A DNA stretch of 26,906 nt from CAADGV01 sp040290295 (lineage in GTDB: Bacteria > Bacteroidota > Ignavibacteria > UBA10030 > UBA6906): NCBI GenBank assembly GCA_040290295.1, contig PSMW01000036.1:1-26906 (forward strand), read 5' to 3'. The stretch's first letter is position 1. The number at the start of each line of letters is the position of its first letter. The translations under genes were made by a program, and so were the position numbers. Under the pieces are notes generated by a model that ran no database searches, was not told the DNA's origin, and was given only the letters and a program-made list of their open reading frames with translations. This document shows positions 1 through 8,070 of the stretch, one piece after another.

Positions 1-1355
1 AGATTCCAGTCCATGCCCGCCGTTATGCCTGGCAAACGTTTGTCTTTCGCCGTCGAGGTGAGAATCATCCCCACTACCGAGTTCGTCAACACGTCCTGCC
101 GAAAACGCACGACGTTGTAATGTGCAAAAGGCTCGACAACCTGCTCGAACGTTCGTCCCAACGAGTCGGCGACGGTTGCGCGCATCTCCTTCGTGAACGC
201 CTGCAAGATACCAATGGAGAATCCACTGTTGGTTTTGCCGGTCAGTTTGGCGGCACCGAGGATGGTTGTTGAGGAAGGAAGCGAAACAATCTCGCCGCCG
301 GGCGGCACACGGACCTCGGAGGCTGAAAGCGCTCGACCGATGCGCCGCGAATAAAACATGCCCGGACCAAAATCGCTACCGAGCGTTGTGAAGCGAAGAA
401 TTTGTGTTCCGTCGATGAAGAAGGGTCGTTTCTCCGGATAGAACGTTTCGAATGTCGTCAAGTTCAAGACCGAAGGATCGGCTTCGACTTGACCGAAGTC
501 GGGATTGAACGTTGCATCGAGCAGGAAGTTGTTGGAGAGATTTGCTTTCAGGTCGATGCCGGCATCGGTGGAGAGCTTGTCGATCGGACGCTGATACGGA
601 CGCACGGGCTGCCAATCCTGTTTGCTCACAACAAAGGGCAGCACCTCGATATGCCGGGGCGAGGGAAGGTCACGCAAGCCGACGAGGTGTCCGAAGCGCG
701 ACACGAATCCGCTTTCCTTCTTGGGGATGTAAATCCAATCGGCGCGCTCGCCACGCCGTGTGACCAGCCGCGTAAAATTGATTCCCCATTCTTGCTCGGC
801 AGCATCGGAGCGATAGCGGAAAATACGTAACGGCAACTTCACCTCTGCCGACCACCCGTTGGGAAGCAGACGTGTCTCTACATCCCAGACCGCATCCCAA
901 GATTGATCTTCCTTGCTGCCGTCGTCGTAGTGCAGCACATCCACTTTCACCCCCGCTGCATTGATACCGAAGCGATAACATGTTTGATGGTCATGAAAAG
1001 AATCGATGAAGATGCCGATGCGGTCAGATTCGAGGATATTGTCTCTTCGCGTCAAACGGGCAACGATGTCGTTCGGGCGGCTATCGTACATCATCGCACC
1101 GATATAGAGAGCATCGTCGTCGTACAGCAGGCGAATCTCGGTGCGTTCAGAAGCGGGCTGTCCTTCTTCAGGATCGAGTTGCACAAAATCGGTAGCAGGT
1201 TCTGCCGCCTTCCAGACTTCCTCGTGCAGAAATCCGTCGATCGTCGGCGGGGTTGTTATGCGCACGGCACGCACCTGACGCGCGCTGTTCCCTGCATAGG
1301 CGGCGGATGCCCCGAAGGCGAGGACCAGCAGAAGGCTAACGTAACGAATCGTCAT
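1..1355 (-). CDS. DUF5916 / CBM9-like outer-membrane-type protein, N-terminal part (C-terminus beyond left edge)
   Basis: The frame is open from an ATG at 1355 to the window edge, giving about 451 residues and no stop, so the C-terminus is missing. Residues 1-22 form a signal peptide (MTIRYVSLLLVLAFG, then an AYAG cleavage region). Residues about 28-240 resemble the carbohydrate-binding family 9-like domain (TPPTIDGFLHEEVW; LYDDDALYIGAMMYD). The part after about residue 270 has the DUF5916 hallmark DFGQVEADPSVLNLTTFE followed by YPEKRPFF. Family members are usually 700-850 residues with a C-terminal predicted beta-barrel, so roughly half is present. Substrate and role of the family are not established; a cell-surface role is inferred. 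A promoter at 1403-1431 lies about 40 nt upstream. It is divergent from the aldehyde dehydrogenase gene. Confidence 0.85.
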   Translation of the reverse strand, partial: MTIRYVSLLLVLAFGASAAYAGNSARQVRAVRITTPPTIDGFLHEEVWKAAEPATDFVQLDPEEGQPASERTEIRLLYDDDALYIGAMMYDSRPNDIVARLTRRDNILESDRIGIFIDSFHDHQTCYRFGINAAGVKVDVLHYDDGSKEDQSWDAVWDVETRLLPNGWSAEVKLPLRIFRYRSDAAEQEWGINFTRLVTRRGERADWIYIPKKESGFVSRFGHLVGLRDLPSPRHIEVLPFVVSKQDWQPVRPYQRPIDKLSTDAGIDLKANLSNNFLLDATFNPDFGQVEADPSVLNLTTFETFYPEKRPFFIDGTQILRFTTLGSDFGPGMFYSRRIGRALSASEVRVPPGGEIVSLPSSTTILGAAKLTGKTNSGFSIGILQAFTKEMRATVADSLGRTFEQVVEPFAHYNVVRFRQDVLTNSVVGMILTSTAKDKRLPGITAGMDWN

Positions 1356-1402
1356 ACGAGATCATGGATTGGAGAATCGTGGTGTCGATACGAAGCGTCG
1401 AA

Positions 1403-1431
1403 AAACTAATCATTTCTTCAGTGAAATCCAA
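1403..1431 (-). promoter_or_regulatory. Candidate promoter of the DUF5916 gene
   Basis: On the minus strand TTGGAT (1431-1426) is followed by exactly 17 nt and TAGTTT (1408-1403). The predicted transcription start is near 1396, about 40 nt before the ATG at 1355. The element has the same geometry as seven other candidate promoters in this window. Confidence 0.5.
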
Positions 1432-1441
1432 TCGATGGCGT

Positions 1442-1470
1442 TTGAGGATATGTGCCATTTTTCCTATCTT
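1442..1470 (+). promoter_or_regulatory. Candidate promoter of the aldehyde dehydrogenase gene
   Basis: TTGAGG (1442-1447), 17 nt, TATCTT (1465-1470). The predicted transcription start near 1477 lies downstream of the upstream in-frame starts at 1364 and 1472, which supports the GTG at 1532 as the true start. The two divergent promoters are separated by only 10 bp between their -35 elements. Confidence 0.5.
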
Positions 1471-1531
1471 GATGCTGCAAGAAGTTGAACACAATCCCAT
1501 CACACAGCACCAACGCACAGGAGCCTCACCG

Positions 1532-3034
1532 GTGAGAGAGTACCAATTGTACATCAACAACGAATGGGTCGACGCGGCGGAGAAGCGCACGTTCACCGGC
1601 ATCAATCCCTACAACCACGAGCCGATTGCGCGCTTTGCACGCGGCGGTGCTGCGGATGTGCAACGTGCCATCACGGCTGCGCGTCATGCATTCGACAACG
1701 GTCCCTGGCCCCGCATGCCTCGTGAAGAACGTGCTGCGCTGCTCAAGGCGCTCTCCGACAAAATCAACGAGAACAAGAAGCTGTTCGTCGAGTTGGAAGT
1801 GATGGACTCCGGCTCCACCATTCGGAAAGCGGGGGAAGATATTTATCTCAGCGCGCGCAATCTCGCGAACTTTGCGAAGTTGGGCCTCGCGGAGTTGGAT
1901 CGTGAACTCGAAGGAGTCTCCAAGCCGGGCTTCAGCAAAAATCTGCTTCTGCACGAACCCATCGGCGTTGTCGCGGCGATCATTCCGTGGAATTTTCCCT
2001 TAAAGATGGCCGTGTGGAAACTCGGTCCTGCACTGATCGCCGGCAACACCATCGTCCTCAAGCCATCCGAGGAAACGTCGGTGACGATTATGGAATTGGC
2101 AAAACATCTTCGTGAGATCGGCTTCCCTCCCGGTGTCATCAACATCGTGACAGGATTCGGACCCGAAGCAGGCGCCGAATTGGTCAGGAGTCCTCTCGTG
2201 GATAAGATTGCCTTCACCGGCTCAACGCTGACCGGTCAATACGTGATGCAAGCTGCCGCAACGAACCTGAAGAAGGTGACGCTCGAATGTGGAGGGAAGT
2301 CAGCCAATATCGTGCTCGATGATGCCGATTGGGAGATCGCCGTGGACGGCGCGATGTACGCGATCTTCTATCACGCAGGACAATGCTGTGAAGCCGGAAC
2401 GCGATTGCTGCTTCCTAACGTGATTGCCGATCGCTTCATCGAGATGCTCGTCGAGAAAACGAAAAAGATTCGCCTCGGCGACCCCATGCAGCCGACCACC
2501 GATATGGGACCCCTCATCTCCCAAAAGCACCTCGATCGCGTCCTCGGGTACATCGAGAAAGGAAAATCGGAGGGCGCGCGGTTACTCACGGGCGGACGAA
2601 GAGCTTCGAACGAGGCATGCGCACGAGGATTCTTCGTCGAGCCGACGATCTTCGATCACGTCGATAACCGATCGACGATTGCGCAGGAGGAAATCTTCGG
2701 TCCGGTCCTTTCGATCATCCGCTATGACACGATCGATCAGGCAGTTGCGCTTGCCAACGATTCCATCTACGGCTTGGCGGGCGGTGTTTGGTCTAAGGAT
2801 ATCGAAAAAGCGATGAACGTCGCAAAGCGATTGCGTGCAGGAACCGTGTGGATCAACGAATGGCATCTCCTCAACGAGCGCGCACCGTTCGGCGGTTACA
2901 AGCAAAGTGGTATCGGACGCGAGTTCGGCATCGAAGGACTGAAAGAGTACCTGGAAGCCAAGCATGTGTACATCGACGAGGTGGGTGAACGCGCCAAGAA
3001 ATCCTGGTATGACGTCGTCGTCCCCAAAGGATGA
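1532..3034 (+). CDS. NAD-type aldehyde dehydrogenase (ALDH superfamily)
   Basis: The product oxidises an aldehyde to a carboxylic acid with NAD(P)+ in the cytoplasm; the substrate cannot be read from sequence. From the GTG at 1532 the protein is 500 residues, the usual family length. It has the PWNFPLK motif (Asn154), the general-base Glu252 in LECGGKSA, and the catalytic Cys286 in GQCCEAGTR. A glutamate in LKPSEETS fits NAD preference. An in-frame extension reaches 1364, but it lacks family similarity. AGGAG at 1519-1523 sits 8 nt before the GTG, and the promoter at 1442-1470 would start RNA after the other candidate starts. It is a hydrolytic-type ALDH, not a CoA-acylating PduP/EutE type, and has no N-terminal targeting extension. 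Confidence 0.93.
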   Translation: MREYQLYINNEWVDAAEKRTFTGINPYNHEPIARFARGGAADVQRAITAARHAFDNGPWPRMPREERAALLKALSDKINENKKLFVELEVMDSGSTIRKAGEDIYLSARNLANFAKLGLAELDRELEGVSKPGFSKNLLLHEPIGVVAAIIPWNFPLKMAVWKLGPALIAGNTIVLKPSEETSVTIMELAKHLREIGFPPGVINIVTGFGPEAGAELVRSPLVDKIAFTGSTLTGQYVMQAAATNLKKVTLECGGKSANIVLDDADWEIAVDGAMYAIFYHAGQCCEAGTRLLLPNVIADRFIEMLVEKTKKIRLGDPMQPTTDMGPLISQKHLDRVLGYIEKGKSEGARLLTGGRRASNEACARGFFVEPTIFDHVDNRSTIAQEEIFGPVLSIIRYDTIDQAVALANDSIYGLAGGVWSKDIEKAMNVAKRLRAGTVWINEWHLLNERAPFGGYKQSGIGREFGIEGLKEYLEAKHVYIDEVGERAKKSWYDVVVPKG

Positions 3035-3103
3035 CGGCACAAGTGTGTTCATCTCGATTCGCTGAATCAATGACATCCCCCTTCACATTCAAGAGGTAGA
3101 GCT

Positions 3104-4099
3104 ATGAAAACGACACGACTGTTGATGGATCTGTGCGCCGCGGCGATACTGATCGGCTGCGGAGAGAAAAAGTTGGAGCCTGTTCCCCTCGGCGAGATGC
3201 AGGAATACCGCGACCCGGGGCTGGGCTGGGCGATCAGTTATCCTAAAGAGTGGCCCGCGGTGAACGCGGAAGTCGGGCGGGCGCGCTTTTACAACGCTCC
3301 GGGCGTTGACCTAAAGTTCCGCGTCCCCAACGAACCGGGCACCATCGGTGTGGAGATCGCCGTCGATGCCATCAAAACCGGCGACCCCGCGGCAGTCATC
3401 GCCAAGAACATTGCCGAGATGAAGACCGCCGGCTTCCAAGTGCAGCCGGAAGAAAAGATTACCGTCGCCGGCATCGAAGGAACAAAAGTGAAGTATGGCG
3501 CCAATTACGGGAAGAACAGCATCATCTACGGGCACCATATCTATCTCGCCAAAGATTCTATGCTGTATGACCTTGGCTTTGCAGGGTTCGGGCAATTCTA
3601 CGAAGCCTACGCGCAGGTGTTCGATGCTTCGCTTAAGTCGTTTCAACCTGCAAAGCCCAAAGAGCCGGGCCGCGACGAAACATTGCCGTCGGAAACGTTC
3701 GATACATTCCCGGGCAGGATGTTCACGTTCCAATATCCCGACAACTTCAGTCCGACCAACCCTCCGAAGGGAAGCTTCGAGGAGGTGGTCGAATTGCGCG
3801 GGCGGCGACTCGACTGCTCGATCCGCTTCGACGTGTTCGATGCGAAGGGACTGACATTGGAGAAGGTGTTCGACCAGAACAAAGGAAAGTTCCGCGGTGC
3901 AACGCAAGGAAGCGCAACAGTTGGGGGGCAACCTGCCAAGATGCTGACACTCGCGGCAACGAAGGACGTGATGCGTAAGGTCTACTTCGTGGTTCACAAC
4001 GGCAAGGTGATCCGCATTACGCTGGATTGGTTCAAGCCGCAGTCCGAAGCGTACGCCGCCGCGTACGATAAGGTGATTGCTTCGGTGAAGTTCAAGTAA
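3104..4099 (+). CDS. Lipoprotein with two PsbP/DcrB-like domains
   Basis: A 331-residue protein with a type II signal peptide: a short basic start, a hydrophobic stretch and the lipobox LIGC with Cys19, so it is probably lipid-anchored in the periplasm or outer membrane. Two similar segments follow. One starts near residue 36 (DPGLGWAISYPKEWP) and one near residue 203 (FPGRMFTFQYPDNF), and each ends in a strand pattern like the PsbP/MOG1/DcrB fold. This suggests an internal duplication. AAGAGGTAG gives a good ribosome binding site. It lies 69 nt after the aldehyde dehydrogenase and may be co-transcribed. No enzymatic residues are evident and the function is unknown; the fold assignment is by pattern only. 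Confidence 0.75.
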   Translation: MKTTRLLMDLCAAAILIGCGEKKLEPVPLGEMQEYRDPGLGWAISYPKEWPAVNAEVGRARFYNAPGVDLKFRVPNEPGTIGVEIAVDAIKTGDPAAVIAKNIAEMKTAGFQVQPEEKITVAGIEGTKVKYGANYGKNSIIYGHHIYLAKDSMLYDLGFAGFGQFYEAYAQVFDASLKSFQPAKPKEPGRDETLPSETFDTFPGRMFTFQYPDNFSPTNPPKGSFEEVVELRGRRLDCSIRFDVFDAKGLTLEKVFDQNKGKFRGATQGSATVGGQPAKMLTLAATKDVMRKVYFVVHNGKVIRITLDWFKPQSEAYAAAYDKVIASVKFK

Positions 4100-4207
4100 C
4101 GGTTGATGGTGAGAGAGCGGTCGAGGGCAGGCGGCTCTCTTATGACGTTTGTGCGCGATACTGGTGTAGCCCATCGATAGAATGTTCTTTTGAGGAAGGA
4201 CTCGACC

Positions 4208-4984
4208 ATGGTCAAGATTGTCAAGGCAACGACGCGTGCCGAAGAATATGAACTGCGCGCCAAGTACCTGAAGGACGACTATCAACTCTCCGGCGATGGA
4301 CCCGCTTCGGCAGCATTTCGTATCGACAAAGTCCTGCGCCTCGTCCCCTTCATTGCTGATGATCGCGTGCTGGACATTAGCTCTGGGAAAGGATTGCTTT
4401 TCGAGAAGATCAGTCACCGCGTGAAGCAATGCTGCGGTCACGACGTTGCGCCTGCCATCGTTGAACGCGTGCGGAAGAAGTTCGCCCACTCTCCCAATGT
4501 CTCGTTCACCTGTGGTCCTTCCAGTTCTCTTCCCTATCCCGATGCATACTTCGACAAGGTGTTGATGACCGGAGCATTCTGCCTACAAGAAACGAAAGAT
4601 GAGTGCATGCAAACACTCGCCGAAATCCGGCGCGTGGCGAAGGACAACGCCACGATCTTCATCAGCGACATTGCCGTCGTCGATGAATCGAAGCTTCAGC
4701 CCGAGCGGGTTTCTCCGTGGCGTCGGCTCATCCGACGTTTCCAGCAGGACCGTCCGGTTCATTTCGTGGGAAGTGTGCTGCGCTTCATCCGACAGAAGAT
4801 TCGTCAGGTGCTGGGACTTGAACCTCTCCTCATCCCTTCGGACCGTGGCATTTGGTTCGATGATGCAACGTTCGTGGCGATGTGCCGGCAGAACCGACTC
4901 GAAGCAAGAGGGTTTCCAACAGAAGAAATCACCGGCACTTCGAAATCACGATACGATTATCTCATCACACCACTCTCACATTGA
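4208..4984 (+). CDS. Class I SAM-dependent methyltransferase
   Basis: A 258-residue soluble protein. Motif I of class I methyltransferases is VLDISSGKGLL (residues 54-64), followed by GHDVAP as the strand-2 acidic region and SLPYPDAYFDKVLMTGAF as motifs III-IV, typical of the Methyltransf_11 group. The ATG at 4208 is chosen over an upstream in-frame TTG at 4190 because AGGAAGGA (4193-4200) lies 7 nt before it. The substrate is unknown. The C-terminal third (after about residue 165) is basic, rich in Arg and Trp, and not part of the core fold. It is followed after 10 nt by the DUF2911 gene, so the two are probably co-transcribed, but no functional link is visible. Confidence 0.82.
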   Translation: MVKIVKATTRAEEYELRAKYLKDDYQLSGDGPASAAFRIDKVLRLVPFIADDRVLDISSGKGLLFEKISHRVKQCCGHDVAPAIVERVRKKFAHSPNVSFTCGPSSSLPYPDAYFDKVLMTGAFCLQETKDECMQTLAEIRRVAKDNATIFISDIAVVDESKLQPERVSPWRRLIRRFQQDRPVHFVGSVLRFIRQKIRQVLGLEPLLIPSDRGIWFDDATFVAMCRQNRLEARGFPTEEITGTSKSRYDYLITPLSH

Positions 4985-4994
4985 CGGTCACACC

Positions 4995-5981
4995 ATGTCG
5001 AAGCTCATTATCGGTCTTGCAGGTCTCTTCCTTGCCCCGACACCAGCCGTTGAAGCGCAAACCCCGACAAAGCCGCTGAGTCCTCGCGATTCGGTGTTTT
5101 GTTTGATCGACACCAATCTCATCTCCGTGAACTACGGGCGGCCCTCCATGCGCGGGCGAAAGATCATGGGCGAACTCGTTCCCTATGGTGTGGTGTGGCG
5201 GACGGGTGCCAACGAAGCGACACACCTCCGGACGAATCTCGACATGCTGCTGGGAGGCGTTCCGGTGCCGCGAGGAACATACACATTATGGACGCTTCCC
5301 TCTCCCACCGGTTGGAAGTTTATCCTCAACAAACAAACGGGGCAATGGGGAACAGCATACGACGAGCGGCAAGATTACGCGCGCTTCGATGCCATCGTCG
5401 AGCACTTGGAAGCACCCGTCGAAACGTTGACCATCGCGTTCGATGCAACAGGCAAGACGCACGGCAGATTGAAGTTGATGTGGGAACACACGTTGGTCTG
5501 GACACGCTTCGAAAAGCGAGACGACATCCGGCCTGTCAGTCCGCTCGACTCGGCCGAGATCGTTCTGAACAATGCTGCCGTCAAGGTGAAGTACAGCCGC
5601 CCGTTTATGCGCGGGCGAACCATGTGGGGAGTGATTGTACCGTTCGACACCATCTGGCGGACGGGCGCGAACTTGGCAACTGAACTGCACACGTCGGCAA
5701 CGACGTACCTTGGAGGTGTGGCGGTGCCTGCAGGCGTTTACACCATCTACTCCAAACCTTCCTCCAGCGGCTGTACGCTGATCATCAACAAGAAAGGACC
5801 CGGGTTCCCCGAATACGACCCTCAACTGGACCTTGCCCATATCGCGCTCACGATGAAGAGCGTGAAGGCGCCCATCGACCCGTTCACGATCAGCTTTGAG
5901 CCGACATCGGACAAGAGCTTGACGTATCTGAAACTCGGTTGGGCTGACAGAGAGTTCCTCGTTGATGTGAGGGTGAAATGA
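4995..5981 (+). CDS. Exported protein with two tandem DUF2911 domains
   Basis: A 328-residue protein starting MSKLIIGLAGLFLAPTP, with a signal peptide ending near VEAQ (about residue 22), so it is probably periplasmic. Two DUF2911 copies are obvious. Near residue 44 VNYGRPSMRGRKIMGELVPY is followed by WRTGANEATHL, and near residue 197 VKYSRPFMRGRTMWGVIVPF is followed by WRTGANLATEL. Each then has an LGGVPVP / LGGVAVP turn and a Y-T-(L/I) strand. Most family members carry one copy. DUF2911 proteins occur widely in Bacteroidota and have no established biochemical role. The frame stays open upstream to 4599, but that extension only shadows the methyltransferase gene; the signal peptide fixes the start. 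Confidence 0.88.
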   Translation: MSKLIIGLAGLFLAPTPAVEAQTPTKPLSPRDSVFCLIDTNLISVNYGRPSMRGRKIMGELVPYGVVWRTGANEATHLRTNLDMLLGGVPVPRGTYTLWTLPSPTGWKFILNKQTGQWGTAYDERQDYARFDAIVEHLEAPVETLTIAFDATGKTHGRLKLMWEHTLVWTRFEKRDDIRPVSPLDSAEIVLNNAAVKVKYSRPFMRGRTMWGVIVPFDTIWRTGANLATELHTSATTYLGGVAVPAGVYTIYSKPSSSGCTLIINKKGPGFPEYDPQLDLAHIALTMKSVKAPIDPFTISFEPTSDKSLTYLKLGWADREFLVDVRVK

Positions 5982-6124
5982 CGGCTGCCATCGTTCGAAG
6001 ACCGATCCGCAGGTTCGCTCTCGAGGTGGTTGCATCTTCTCGCTCGTTCGTGTAACGATTGCAGGCTCACCCGTTCTTTCTCCACATCTCGTCAGAATCA
6101 AGAGTCGCGGCACCACGCAAGGAA

Positions 6125-6142
6125 GGATCGTCGAGACGATCC
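6125..6142. promoter_or_regulatory. Perfect 8-bp inverted repeat upstream of the Rossmann protein gene
   Basis: GGATCGTC, a 2-nt centre, then GACGATCC, 50 nt before the ATG at 6193, inside a 211-nt gap with no gene. An operator is possible; no convincing -35/-10 pair was found beside it, so its role is open. Confidence 0.35.
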
Positions 6143-6192
6143 GATGTCGCGCATGCATCGTTCAATCTCAATCTATCGAATGAAAGAAGGCT

Positions 6193-7902
6193 ATGGATAT
6201 CAAGAATAAGACTGTACTGGTGATCGGCGGGTGGGGACTTGTGGGCTCGGCCGTTTGTCGTAAGCTCATGGAGGAACAGCCGCGGCGCATGATCGTGACG
6301 TCGCTTCTGAAGGAGGAGGCAATGGAGGCGGTCGACCATCTCCGACGAGAGTATCCTCACGTCGGAAAAAACTTTTTTCTTCCCTGGTGGGGGAATATTT
6401 TCGTTCGCTACCAACTGAAGGATTTGACACGTGAGGAGATGCTGAGCAGCGAGAAGTTTCGAGCAATGATCATCGACGACATCGTGGAAGAGCTGACACC
6501 GCAGGTTTTGAAACGCTCAACGCTGTACCATCTCATCCAACAATACAAACCTGATATCGTGATCGACTGTGTCAACTCCGCCACGGCAATTGCGTATCAG
6601 GATATTTTTCAAGTCTCACGAGAAGTGCGGCAGCGCATTCAGCAAGCGCGGCAGAAGAAGTCGGTCGAGCCGCTGGCGGTCGCTGCGGAGAAACTCTTGT
6701 GCACACTGTACGTCCCACAGTTGATCCGCCACGTGCAGGTGATGTATCGCTCGATGAGTGAAGCGAAGACGAAGATCTACGTCAAGATCGGCACAAGCGG
6801 AACAGGCGGGATGGGATTGAATATTCCATACACCCATAGCGAGGAGCGTCCGTCGCGGGTGCTGTTGTCGAAGTCGGCGGTTGCCGGTGCGCACACCCTC
6901 CTGTTGTTCTTGATGGGGCGAACGCCCGATGCACCGATCACTAAAGAGATCAAACCGACAGCGGCGATCGCCTGGAAACGGGTGGGGTTCGGCCCGATCA
7001 AAAAACGCGGACGACCTATCGCGTTGGTCGATTGCCCGCCCGAACGCGCCGTCCGCTTGGCTGGAAAACTCCAACTCTATGCACCGGACGTTGCTCGCGC
7101 AACGGGGGATACACTCCAGAGTGTCTTCATCGACACGGGAGAGAACGGGATTTTCTCGCGTGGAGAGTTCGAAACGATCTCGACACCGGGGCAGATGGAG
7201 TTCGTGACGCCGGAAGAAATCGCAGAGTGCGTCGTCTTCGAGGTGAAAGCACGCAACACCGGGCACGACATCATCAACGCGTTGGATAACGCGACGCTTG
7301 CGCCGACGTATCGTGCCGGTTTCATGTTCACGGGCGCTCTGCAGGCAATGCAGAAACTCGAACACGAGCACGGGGTGGACAGCGTTGCGTTCGAGATGCT
7401 CGGTCCCCCGCGGCTCTCGAAGCTGCTGTACGAATCCTATTTGCTCAAGCGCTGCTTCACCAACATGCACACCGTTGCACGCACCGATGCACGCACGTTG
7501 AGCAAAGCGCTGACCACGCTGATCACCGAAGACGCGGAACTGCGATCGCACATTATCTCCATCGGCATTCCGATCCTCTTGCCTGATGGCAAATCGTTGT
7601 TGCGCGGGCAGACGATCAAAATACCGCCCTCTCGCGGCGAAGCGACCTTGCCCATTACGCCCACCAACATCGACCACTGGGCACACGACGGTTGGGTGGA
7701 CTTACGCGTGAAGAATCTGGAAGTGTGGCGGTCACGCTTCAGACAGATCATCAAAGCGGTGGAACATCTCCCTCCTGATGACACCAGCTCGCGTACTCTG
7801 CATACGCGAGAGTATTGGAATAATTTCCAAGAGATCGATCCCGGCAAGGTGTGCGGGTGGCTCTTCACCTACGAAGAGAGGGGGCGACGTATGAAGGCGT
7901 GA
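6193..7902 (+). CDS. Large orphan protein with N-terminal NAD(P)-binding Rossmann fold
   Basis: A 569-residue cytoplasmic protein. It opens with TVLVIGGWGLVGSAVCRKL (residues 7-25), a glycine-rich dinucleotide loop of the SDR/epimerase kind, and KPDIVIDCVNSATAIAY fits the fourth Rossmann strand. No YxxxK catalytic pair in a standard SDR position was identified. The C-terminal half (about 330-569) matches no family I can name. GAAGG precedes the ATG at a suitable distance. It stands alone between a 211-nt upstream gap carrying an inverted repeat and a downstream hairpin terminator, so it looks like a single-gene unit. An NAD(P)-dependent oxidoreductase or epimerase-like role is only an inference. 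Confidence 0.75.
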   Translation: MDIKNKTVLVIGGWGLVGSAVCRKLMEEQPRRMIVTSLLKEEAMEAVDHLRREYPHVGKNFFLPWWGNIFVRYQLKDLTREEMLSSEKFRAMIIDDIVEELTPQVLKRSTLYHLIQQYKPDIVIDCVNSATAIAYQDIFQVSREVRQRIQQARQKKSVEPLAVAAEKLLCTLYVPQLIRHVQVMYRSMSEAKTKIYVKIGTSGTGGMGLNIPYTHSEERPSRVLLSKSAVAGAHTLLLFLMGRTPDAPITKEIKPTAAIAWKRVGFGPIKKRGRPIALVDCPPERAVRLAGKLQLYAPDVARATGDTLQSVFIDTGENGIFSRGEFETISTPGQMEFVTPEEIAECVVFEVKARNTGHDIINALDNATLAPTYRAGFMFTGALQAMQKLEHEHGVDSVAFEMLGPPRLSKLLYESYLLKRCFTNMHTVARTDARTLSKALTTLITEDAELRSHIISIGIPILLPDGKSLLRGQTIKIPPSRGEATLPITPTNIDHWAHDGWVDLRVKNLEVWRSRFRQIIKAVEHLPPDDTSSRTLHTREYWNNFQEIDPGKVCGWLFTYEERGRRMKA

Positions 7903-7942
7903 GCGATCTGCACGGAGCTGCTCCGCGTGCGTCAAGGACATC

Positions 7943-7986
7943 GGCTCGGCATGAAACAGACAACTGTATCGTGCCGAGCCTTTTCC
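7943..7986 (+). terminator. Rho-independent terminator after the Rossmann protein gene
   Basis: A perfect 9-bp stem, GGCTCGGCA (7943-7951) with TGCCGAGCC (7972-7980), is followed by TTTTCCTTT on the plus strand. On the minus strand no T-run follows, so it serves the plus-strand gene and not the convergent agmatine deiminase gene. Confidence 0.75.
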
Positions 7987-8070
7987 TTTGTATGAGCATC
8001 GTCCAAGCTGATGACGGCGTTTGCACGAGCACATTGGTACTGGTGCGATGCGGGTCCACGGTCGGGCGGC

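Noticed and set aside
1364..1531. N-terminal extension of the aldehyde dehydrogenase
   Set aside because: The extension contains the candidate promoter, its ATGs precede or coincide with the predicted transcription start, and the GTG at 1532 has a proper ribosome binding site and gives the usual family length.
1532..3034. Aldehyde dehydrogenase as cargo of the microcompartment
   Set aside because: It is a hydrolytic NAD-type enzyme without an encapsulation extension and lies about 18 kb away on the other strand; BMC aldehyde dehydrogenases are normally CoA-acylating.
3311..4489. Open frame of 392 codons on minus, antisense to the lipoprotein and methyltransferase genes
   Set aside because: The plus-strand genes have signal peptide, lipobox and motif I with good ribosome binding sites; the antisense product is low-complexity in His/Arg/Leu and matches nothing.
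5286..6158. Open frame of 290 codons on minus under the DUF2911 gene
   Set aside because: The DUF2911 repeats on plus are unmistakable; the antisense product is Arg/His-rich shadow sequence.
7943..7986. Shared terminator for aguA
   Set aside because: The stem has a T-run only on plus; on minus no T-run follows, and it lies about 85 nt past the aguA stop.
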